DNA from: Lachnospiraceae bacterium | GTDB lineage: Bacteria; Bacillota; Clostridia; Lachnospirales; Lachnospiraceae | Direction: 5' to 3' | Assembly (NCBI GenBank): GCA_900770345.1 | Contig: CAAGKF010000254.1 | Coordinates: 1-22,419, forward strand | Length of the DNA stretch: 22,419 bases | In this document: positions 1 to 5,958 of the stretch, piece after piece | How positions within the stretch are numbered: the stretch's first letter is position 1 | Layout of the letters: each line of letters begins with the position of its first letter | Notes under the pieces: model-generated | What the model saw: the letters and a program-made list of their open reading frames with translations, nothing else | Database searches by the model: none | What the model was told of the DNA's origin: nothing | Made by a program: the position numbers and the translations under genes

Positions 1-925
1 CGCTGCTTATGAGACGTTTGATTCTCCCGAGGCTGCTCTGGAATATCTGGAGACCGCTCCCGTGCCGATCGTGTTGAAAGCAGACGGCCTGGCGCTGGGC
101 AAGGGAGTTCTTATCTGCAATACCAGAGAGGAAGCAAAGGAAGGCGTTAAAACTCTGATGCTGGACAAACAGTTCGGTTCCGCGGGAGACAGAATTGTAA
201 TAGAGCAGTTTATGACCGGCCGCGAGGTATCCGTGCTTTCCTTTGTGGACGGAAAGACGATAAAGATCATGACCTCCGCTCAGGATCACAAGCGTGCCAA
301 GGACGGAGATCAGGGACTGAACACAGGCGGTATGGGAACATTTTCACCCAGCCCCTTCTATACGGAAGAGGTGGATCAGTTCTGCAGGGAGCACATTTAT
401 CAGGCAACGGTGGACGCTATGAGGGCAGAGGGCAGAGAGTTTAAGGGAATCATTTTCTTCGGCCTGATGCTGACGGCAGAGGGCCCCAGGGTTCTGGAGT
501 ACAATGCCCGCTTCGGCGATCCGGAGACTCAGGTGGTGCTGCCAAGAATGAAGAACGATATCGTGGATGTATTTGAGGCCTGTGTGGACGGCACTCTGGA
601 TCAGATTGATCTGGAATTTGAGGATAATGCGGCTGTATGCGTGGTTCTGGCATCCGATGGATATCCGGTGCATTATGAGAAGGGCTACAGGATTACCGGT
701 CTTGAGAACTTTAAAGACAAAGACGGTTACTATGTATTCCATGCGGGAAGCAAGTTTGACGCGGAGGGCAATATTGTCACCAACGGCGGACGTGTCCTGG
801 GTGTAACGGCCAAGGGTGCCACGCTCAAAGAGGCGCGCGCCAATGCCTATAAGGCTGCAGAGTGGATTGATTTCGGAAATAAATACATGCGCCATGATAT
901 CGGGAAAGCGATTGACGAGGCGTAG
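1..925 (+). CDS. purD: Phosphoribosylamine-glycine ligase, 5'-truncated by window edge
   Basis: GARS joins glycine to 5-phosphoribosylamine with ATP in de novo purine synthesis (cytoplasm). The reading frame is open from base 2, so about 309 C-terminal residues of the usual ~420 are present. The visible part starts inside the ATP-grasp domain: KADGLALGKGV is followed by the IEQFMTGREVSV segment, then the GLNTGGMGTFSPSPF loop. The metal/substrate motif NARFGDPETQVVLPR comes next, and then the C-terminal GARS domain. The TAG stop is at 923-925. The gene is intact up to the window edge, so the truncation is only a sampling effect. It is probably the last gene of a purine operon, because the next gene is convergent and a large palindromic structure follows directly. 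Family assignment is secure from the motifs. Confidence 0.97.
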   Translation, partial: AAYETFDSPEAALEYLETAPVPIVLKADGLALGKGVLICNTREEAKEGVKTLMLDKQFGSAGDRIVIEQFMTGREVSVLSFVDGKTIKIMTSAQDHKRAKDGDQGLNTGGMGTFSPSPFYTEEVDQFCREHIYQATVDAMRAEGREFKGIIFFGLMLTAEGPRVLEYNARFGDPETQVVLPRMKNDIVDVFEACVDGTLDQIDLEFEDNAAVCVVLASDGYPVHYEKGYRITGLENFKDKDGYYVFHAGSKFDAEGNIVTNGGRVLGVTAKGATLKEARANAYKAAEWIDFGNKYMRHDIGKAIDEA

Positions 926-940
926 AGGATGAAAAAGTTT

Positions 941-1048
941 TTTTGTCTCTTTTGAAATACATCTTAAATATAGGGTACTGCCTGATTTCCTGTTTGGAAA
1001 TTAAGTAGTACCTTTTGTTTCGGATGTATTTCAAAAGAAACATTTTTT
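941..1048. terminator. Nested palindrome, probable bidirectional terminator (or small MITE-like element)
   Basis: Three inverted repeats are stacked around one centre. The outer arms TCTTTTGAAATACATC (948-963) and GATGTATTTCAAAAGA (1023-1038) match perfectly over 16 bp. The middle arms are GGTACT (974-979) and AGTACC (1007-1012). The inner hairpin ATTTCC-TGTTT-GGAAAT spans 985-1001. On the plus strand the stem is followed closely by T6 (1043-1048); on the minus strand a T-run also follows. It lies between convergent purD and the anti-sigma gene, which fits a shared terminator. The long matching termini would also fit a miniature inverted-repeat element. Confidence 0.6.
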
Positions 1049-1086
1049 GCAAAAAGCTACAGATGTGTTGTATTCACTGCATGGAA

Positions 1087-2034
1087 TTAAGATATACCCA
1101 GGGAATCCGGAATGGTAAATTCCACTGTTCCCATGTAACCGGGGGCGACTGTGTATTCGTCAAAGACGATGACCAGATTTCCGCTTTCAGTAAAATAAAA
1201 GCTCTCCTCTCCGGTCAGCTGATCAAAGCCGTCAAAATCTTTGGGAGTGTAAAAATAAGACTGGGAGGGATCCTCGAGCATACGGGATTCCATTTGCTCT
1301 TTGATGTTTGCTGTAATGCGGGTCAGATCCTCCGGTGAAAAAAGCTCTGCCAGGGTAACGGCCTGTCCTGTTGTTTTGTCGATAGTAAAGATTCTGGCAT
1401 ATTCCGCGGAGCTTGCCATTGTGACGGTGGTACGGATGCGGAGGGACACATACCGGTCATTTTCCGAAACCACATCATAGGAGGAGGAAACGGAGTAATG
1501 TCCTTCGCCTTCCAGATCGTCTGCTACAGCCTTCTCGTATTCCGCAATCAGCTGACTGCCGTATTCCTCAATGGATTTGTTGACCTTTTCCGGAAGGCTC
1601 TCGTTTACAGATATCTGCGGGATCCGGATATCGGCTTCATAATTGCCGCGGGAATCCTGGAAGGTTCGGAAGGTAACGGCTTTGGCAATTGTACGGACAA
1701 TAGGGATCCGCTCCATGGCACTGGCAGTCTGAGGGGTCAGATTGGCCATTACGGCAACCAGGAAGAGAGCGGCAGCGGCAGTAAGCCCGGTGCGGCGCAA
1801 AAACCTTGCCGGGAAGAAGGGACGGTTCTTTGGTTTGCTGCTCCTGCTTTCTGCAGCAGGGGTGCGGCTTCTTTCTTTGGCCGGTTCAGCCGGTTTTTGT
1901 TGTTCTGTCCGATTCTCCTGTTCTGCCTGCTGAATCCCGGCAAGGATGCGGGCTTTTGCGCTTTCGGGGACAGGAATGTGTTCATATTCTGCCCGCAGCT
2001 GATTCAGTCGGTTATTGCTTTTGCTTTCTGTCAT
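1087..2034 (-). CDS. RsiV-like membrane anti-sigma factor (DUF3298-type C-terminus)
   Basis: This is a 315-residue single-pass membrane protein. Residues 1-80 are a charged cytoplasmic part rich in Lys, Glu, Gln and Pro. Residues ~83-103 form a hydrophobic segment ending in TASA-ME, an A-x-A pattern resembling a signal-peptidase site. Residues ~125-312 form an extracellular domain ending with the FTIDKTTGQAVTLAELF and FYFTESGNLVIVFDEY stretches typical of the DUF3298/RsiV group. In Bacillus, RsiV holds sigma-V inactive until lysozyme binding triggers signal-peptidase and site-2 cleavage; the same role is inferred here, not shown. The ATG at 2034 follows AAAGGAGA and overlaps the sigma gene by 23 bp, indicating translational coupling. 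The ligand could be something other than lysozyme. Confidence 0.75.
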   Translation of the reverse strand: MTESKSNNRLNQLRAEYEHIPVPESAKARILAGIQQAEQENRTEQQKPAEPAKERSRTPAAESRSSKPKNRPFFPARFLRRTGLTAAAALFLVAVMANLTPQTASAMERIPIVRTIAKAVTFRTFQDSRGNYEADIRIPQISVNESLPEKVNKSIEEYGSQLIAEYEKAVADDLEGEGHYSVSSSYDVVSENDRYVSLRIRTTVTMASSAEYARIFTIDKTTGQAVTLAELFSPEDLTRITANIKEQMESRMLEDPSQSYFYTPKDFDGFDQLTGEESFYFTESGNLVIVFDEYTVAPGYMGTVEFTIPDSLGIS

Positions 2035-2554
2035 AATAGTCTCCTTTCCCGGCGAATTCCGGCTCCAGTTCGATTCTCAGCTTTTTTAATGCCCTGTACA
2101 GGCGTGCTTTTATGGTGTTGACGTTCATATTCATGATCTCAGAAATTTCTTCCAGCTTCCTGTTTTCCAGGACTTTCAGAATAACGATGGTCTTATCCGC
2201 GGCAGAAAGAGAAGCCAGAAGCCGTAGAGGATCTTCTGTCAGAGTATCCACCCGGAAGAAGTCCTGCTCGGCGGCAGGATCGGAAGGCTCCTCTATGTTT
2301 TCAAGTCCCACAATTTCTTTTTTTCGTTTTCGAAGAAAATCAAGTGCTGTATTCATAATGACCCGCCAGATCCATGTGGGCAGCAGATTCGGGTCCCGAA
2401 CGGATCCGGCATCCCGTATAATTTTGTATGCGCTCTCCTGAACTACATCCAGGGCATCCGACTCATTTCCCATATAGCTGAACGCGAGCCGGTAATAGGC
2501 TTCATAATTGGCGAGAAGCAGCTGTTTTGCTTTCGCTTCCGGATTTTGTCTCAA
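2012..2554 (-). CDS. ECF-type RNA polymerase sigma factor (SigV-like), TTG start
   Basis: This is a 180-residue extracytoplasmic-function sigma factor. Sigma region 2 covers about residues 18-85, with the DALDVVQESAYKI and NTALDFLRKRKK parts contacting the -10 element. Sigma region 4 covers about 118-170, with LSAADKTIVILKVLENRKLEEIS and the helix-turn-helix MNVNTIKARLYRALKKLR contacting the -35. The TTG start is chosen because AAGGAGG lies 8 nt upstream in this frame. The nearby ATG (2559-2561) is 1 nt from the Shine-Dalgarno and its frame stops after 19 codons. The gene overlaps the anti-sigma gene by 23 bp and is preceded by an ECF-type promoter, so autoregulation is likely. The family call is secure; the exact orthologue (sigV) is inferred only from its RsiV-like partner. 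Confidence 0.9.
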   Translation of the reverse strand: MRQNPEAKAKQLLLANYEAYYRLAFSYMGNESDALDVVQESAYKIIRDAGSVRDPNLLPTWIWRVIMNTALDFLRKRKKEIVGLENIEEPSDPAAEQDFFRVDTLTEDPLRLLASLSAADKTIVILKVLENRKLEEISEIMNMNVNTIKARLYRALKKLRIELEPEFAGKGDYYDRKQKQ

Positions 2555-2585
2555 TTTTCATACCTCCTTGTTCCTGTTCTGTCTG

Positions 2586-2615
2586 TTAGACGTTGGGATA
2601 CAGAAAAAAGTTGCA
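2586..2615 (-). promoter_or_regulatory. ECF sigma promoter of the sigma/anti-sigma operon
   Basis: On the minus strand TGCAAC (2615-2610) is followed after 17 nt by CGTCTAA (2592-2586). An AAC-type -35 with a CGTC -10 is the hallmark of ECF-dependent promoters. It lies about 17 nt upstream of the AAGGAGG of the sigma gene, which fits a short leader and positive autoregulation. Confidence 0.75.
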
Positions 2616-2644
2616 CTGTGCAGAAAATTTTATCATAAAAGATG

Positions 2645-2687
2645 AAAAAAAGGGCGGAAACCTGTTTGAAATGCAGATTTCCGTCCC
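2645..2687 (-). terminator. Intrinsic terminator of the dehydratase gene
   Basis: On the minus strand GGACGGAAA (2686-2678) pairs with TTTCCGCCC (2660-2652) with one G-U pair. A run of seven T follows (2651-2645). It lies about 50 nt past the stop of the dehydratase and isolates it from the ECF operon downstream on the same strand. Confidence 0.85.
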
Positions 2688-2738
2688 GTAGTGCAGCCAC
2701 TTAAGATGCAGTAAGAGGTAATATTTGTATATGTTCCG

Positions 2739-4421
2739 TTACAGCAGAATGCCTCCGCGGTCAGCCGACTGAGCATTTTCCGCATAACGCTTCAGATAGC
2801 CCTTTGTTTCCGGCGGCTGATAGGAGAATACTTTTCGGCGTTCCGCCAGCTCTTCTTCGGATACCTTTAACTCCAGACGCTTGTTTACAACATCGATCAG
2901 GATCTCGTCGCCGTCCTTTACCAGCGCGAGAGGGCCGCCGGATGCGGCTTCCGGAGAAATATGACCCACAAAGCAGCCGTTGTTGGTGCCGGAGAAACGG
3001 CCGTCGGTGATAAGAGCAGTGGATTTGTTCAATCCCTGTCCATAGAGCAGCTTCAGAGGCTTGAACATTTCCGGCATTCCGGGAGCGCCTTTGGGACCCT
3101 CGTAGCGGACCACCACCACATGACCCGGTTTTACAAGATGCTTTCCGATGGCTTCGGAGCATTCGTCCTCGGAATTAAAACAGATGGCTTTTCCTGTAAA
3201 CTGGCGGACTTCCGGTGCAATGGCCGCGGGCTTTGCCACAGCTGTATCCGGAGCCAGATTTCCGCGCATGATCACCAGACCCGGCAGATCGCTGAAGGGT
3301 TTGTCCAGTGAGGTAATGACATCCGGATTTTTGGGGTACAGATACTGGTAGGCTTCCATATTTTCCTGCAGTGTTTTGCCTGTTGCCGTTATGCAGTTCA
3401 TGTGAAGCAGGCTCTTCATCTCTTCGATCACAGCCGGAATTCCGCCGGCCATATAAAAGTCAAGAGCGTCGTATTCTACGGAAGACGGATTGATGCGCGC
3501 GATCAGAGGGATGGACTGGCCGAATTTGTCGAACAGCTCCATGATCTCTTTTGTATCCATTCCGATCTCATGACCGATGGCACAGGTGTGGATGACTGCG
3601 TTGGTGGAGCCGCCGGTAGCCATCAGCACCATGATGGCATTTTCAATTGCTTCTCTGGTTATGATGTCACGTGCAGTAAGTCCCTTTTTCACCATTTCAA
3701 CAGCAGCTTCTCCTGTTTTCAGAGCGGCTCTTGTGCGTTCATTGAAAACGGCGGGAATGGCTGCGGATCCGGGAAGGGAAAGGCCCAGCGCTTCCGCCAT
3801 ACAGCACATGGTGTTGGCAGTAGCCATGTGCTGACAGGAACCGATGGTAGGACATGAAACAGTGATCAGGTTTTCCAGCTCATCATGGGTGCAGGTTCCT
3901 GACTGATACATGCCGTAGGCTTCCGCTACAGAGGTGCTGTCTGATTTGCGTTTCGCTCCGAAGGAAGGACCGCCCAGCATGCATCCGCCGGCCAGAAAGA
4001 TGCAGGGAATATCAAGTCGGGCTGCTGCCATCAGCATTCCGGGCACTGTCTTATCGCAGGAGCCGATCAGTACCAGACCGTCCATACGGTGAGCCCTTGC
4101 CATGATCTCGATGCTGTCTGCTACCAGCTCGCGGGAGGGAAGAGAGTAGCGGGAGCCGCTGTGAGTGGTACAGACGCCGTCGCAGACAGCGATGCAGCCG
4201 AATTCCACCGGGGTTCCGCCGGCACGGTAGATACCGTATTTTACCTGTTCCGTAAGTTCACGCAGATTTTTGTGTCCGGGAACAACATCATTGAATGAGT
4301 TGGCAATGCCGATAATGGGACGTTCAAAGTCCTCGTCTGACAGTCCGGTTGCTTTATAAAGTGTTTTGCAGGTGATCATGCTTTCCGGCATGAAAGTTCC
4401 CTGCTGAAATTTTTCCTGCAT
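2739..4421 (-). CDS. IlvD/Edd-family dihydroxy-acid dehydratase (DHAD or sugar-acid dehydratase)
   Basis: This 560-residue Fe-S dehydratase converts a 2,3-dihydroxy acid to a 2-keto acid. Family motifs include IANSFNDVVPGHKNL, DGVCTTHSGSRYSLPSRE, a Cys in GSCDKTVPGM, another in CPTIGSCQHMATANTM followed by EALGLSLPG, and the C-terminal TDGRFSGTNNGCFVGHISPEA. The PGH version of the first motif matches the E. coli IlvD type. The start is the ATG at 4421, behind AAGGAGG with a 7-nt gap; an upstream extension with no ribosome binding site was discarded. The gene has its own promoter and terminator, so it is a single-gene unit. It is divergent from a KDG kinase and beside pectin genes, so it may dehydrate a sugar acid to KDG rather than serve Val/Ile synthesis. 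Family certain, substrate open. Confidence 0.85.
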   Translation of the reverse strand: MQEKFQQGTFMPESMITCKTLYKATGLSDEDFERPIIGIANSFNDVVPGHKNLRELTEQVKYGIYRAGGTPVEFGCIAVCDGVCTTHSGSRYSLPSRELVADSIEIMARAHRMDGLVLIGSCDKTVPGMLMAAARLDIPCIFLAGGCMLGGPSFGAKRKSDSTSVAEAYGMYQSGTCTHDELENLITVSCPTIGSCQHMATANTMCCMAEALGLSLPGSAAIPAVFNERTRAALKTGEAAVEMVKKGLTARDIITREAIENAIMVLMATGGSTNAVIHTCAIGHEIGMDTKEIMELFDKFGQSIPLIARINPSSVEYDALDFYMAGGIPAVIEEMKSLLHMNCITATGKTLQENMEAYQYLYPKNPDVITSLDKPFSDLPGLVIMRGNLAPDTAVAKPAAIAPEVRQFTGKAICFNSEDECSEAIGKHLVKPGHVVVVRYEGPKGAPGMPEMFKPLKLLYGQGLNKSTALITDGRFSGTNNGCFVGHISPEAASGGPLALVKDGDEILIDVVNKRLELKVSEEELAERRKVFSYQPPETKGYLKRYAENAQSADRGGILL

Positions 4422-4487
4422 TTGATCTGCCTCCTTGATGATGAAATAGAATAAATTTTGTTTATTTTGCTGTTTTTTGACAATAAT

Positions 4488-4517
4488 ATTGTAGCCTATT
4501 GAGCTATTTCGTGTCAA
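4488..4517 (-). promoter_or_regulatory. Sigma-A promoter of the dehydratase gene
   Basis: On the minus strand a perfect TTGACA (4517-4512) is followed after 18 nt by TACAAT (4493-4488). It lies about 70 nt upstream of the start codon. It is divergent from the KDG kinase promoter and separated from it by about 125 bp. Confidence 0.8.
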
Positions 4518-4641
4518 TCCAGGGGGAAATACAATATCATTGCCGGAATGACGGTAAAAGGCTGTCTTTTTTATATAAAATGCATAAAAAGTAAAAATTT
4601 GACTTAATTCTGTGAGAGTTCTTTATTTTTGTCTGTATTTT

Positions 4642-4650
4642 TGGTATAAT
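4642..4650 (+). promoter_or_regulatory. Extended -10 promoter of the KDG kinase gene
   Basis: TGGTATAAT gives a perfect TATAAT with a TG dinucleotide one base upstream. The -35 region 17 nt upstream (TTTATT) is weak, which fits dependence on the extended -10 or on an activator. Confidence 0.65.
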
Positions 4651-4701
4651 AAAAAAGATTCAAGTTGCAGATAACGATTTTATGAGAGCAGGGAGCAGAG
4701 T

Positions 4702-5790
4702 ATGGAACATTATAATCCATTATTACAGAACAACGAAAGTCCTAAGAAATTTTTTACGATCGGCGAGATCATGCTTCGTTTAAGCCCGCCAAACTATGAG
4801 AAGATCCGTATGGCGAGCAGCTTTGACGCCAGCTACGGCGGCAGCGAGGCGAATATTGCGCTGGCCCTGGCGAACCTGGGTGTGGACAGTACATTTTTCA
4901 GTGTAGTTCCCAACAACAGCCTTGGAAAAAGCGCTGTTCGTATGCTGCGAAGCAATGACGTACACTGTACGCCTATGATCTTAAGTACACCGGAGGAGAC
5001 TCCTACTCATCGTCTGGGTACCTATTATCTGGAGACCGGTTACGGTATCCGCGCCAGCAAGGTTATTTATGACCGCAAGAATAGTGCCTTTGTTGAATAC
5101 GATTACAGCAAGGTTGATATGCGTGCAATGCTGGAGGGCTTTGACTGGCTGCATTTAAGCGGTATCACCCCGGCTCTGGGAGATAACTGCCGCAGGATGA
5201 TCCTGGATGCTTTGAAGGCTGCCAAGGAGCTGGGACTGACTGTCAGCTTTGACGGAAACTTCCGAAGCGCTCTTTGGTCCTGGGAAGAGGCGAGGGATTT
5301 CTGTACAGAATGTCTTCCTTATGTGGACGTGCTTCTCGGCATTGAGCCTTATCATCTGTGGAAGGATGAGGAGAACCACAGTCTGGGAGATTACAAGGAC
5401 GGAGTTCCGCTGCAGCCGAGCTATGAGCAGCAGGATGAGATCTTCAATGCCTTTGTGAGAAGATATCCCAATATCAAGTGTATCGCCCGTCATGTGAGAT
5501 ATGCCCACAGCGGCAGTGAGAACAGCCTGAAGGCGTTTATGTGGTATGAGGGACATACTTTTGAGAGCCGTCTCTTTACCTTCAATATTCTGGACCGTGT
5601 AGGCGGCGGAGATGCTTTCGCCAGCGGCCTGATCTATGCGATGATACATAATTACCGTCCGATGGATATGGTAAACTTCGCTGTAGCCAGCAGCGCGATC
5701 AAGCATACGATCCACGGTGATGCCAATATCACCGATGATGCACACAGCATCCGCAATCTGATGAATATGAATTACGATATTAAAAGATAG
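4702..5790 (+). CDS. kdgK: PfkB-family sugar kinase, probable 2-keto-3-deoxygluconate kinase
   Basis: This 362-residue ribokinase-superfamily enzyme is proposed to phosphorylate 2-keto-3-deoxygluconate with ATP to KDPG, the last kinase step of uronate and pectin breakdown in the cytoplasm. The substrate-binding motif GGSEANIALALANLG is at residues 46-60, SFDGNFR at 182-188, and the anion-hole/catalytic motif GGGDAFASG at 301-309 with D304 as general base. The protein is somewhat longer than usual (~310-340), mostly through an N-terminal extension of ~15 residues and a mid-protein insert. The start follows AGGGAG with a 7-nt gap. It is divergent from the dehydratase and closed by its own terminator. 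The neighbouring GH105 hydrolase, esterase and TRAP genes support KDG as substrate. Another keto-sugar acid such as 2-keto-3-deoxygalactonate is possible. Confidence 0.82.
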   Translation: MEHYNPLLQNNESPKKFFTIGEIMLRLSPPNYEKIRMASSFDASYGGSEANIALALANLGVDSTFFSVVPNNSLGKSAVRMLRSNDVHCTPMILSTPEETPTHRLGTYYLETGYGIRASKVIYDRKNSAFVEYDYSKVDMRAMLEGFDWLHLSGITPALGDNCRRMILDALKAAKELGLTVSFDGNFRSALWSWEEARDFCTECLPYVDVLLGIEPYHLWKDEENHSLGDYKDGVPLQPSYEQQDEIFNAFVRRYPNIKCIARHVRYAHSGSENSLKAFMWYEGHTFESRLFTFNILDRVGGGDAFASGLIYAMIHNYRPMDMVNFAVASSAIKHTIHGDANITDDAHSIRNLMNMNYDIKR

Positions 5791-5808
5791 TGAAAGCTGT
5801 CAACTGAA

Positions 5809-5840
5809 AAGCGGCGGGAACGGAAGTTCCCGCCGTTTCT
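5809..5840 (+). terminator. Intrinsic terminator of the KDG kinase gene
   Basis: A 10-bp perfect GC-rich stem CGGCGGGAAC/GTTCCCGCCG (5812-5821, 5826-5835) with a GGAA tetraloop is extended by A-T pairs. It is followed by TTTCT. A 12-bp palindrome GCGCATATGCGC (5841-5852) follows directly. Confidence 0.85.
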
Positions 5841-5897
5841 GCGCATATGCGCGATACATTTTTGTCACACTTATCTGCCACACTTTCTGTTAAAACA

Positions 5898-5937
5898 TTG
5901 ACAATATACATGCGTAATGGTATCCTTATAGTACCAT
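5898..5937 (+). promoter_or_regulatory. Promoter of the FMN-binding protein gene with overlapping dyad
   Basis: TTGACA (5898-5903) is followed after 17 nt by TATCCT (5921-5926), four of six matches to the -10. The inverted repeat ATGGTA (5917-5922) / TACCAT (5932-5937) overlaps the -10 and the expected start point. This is a good position for a repressor operator; the regulator is unknown. Confidence 0.6.
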
Positions 5938-5958
5938 ATTGTATGAGGAGGAATACAC

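Noticed and set aside
5841..5852. GCGCATATGCGC 12-bp palindrome as an operator
   Set aside because: It abuts the kdgK terminator and is ~45 bp upstream of the next -35; no second copy or promoter overlap was found, so it may be chance or part of the terminator region.
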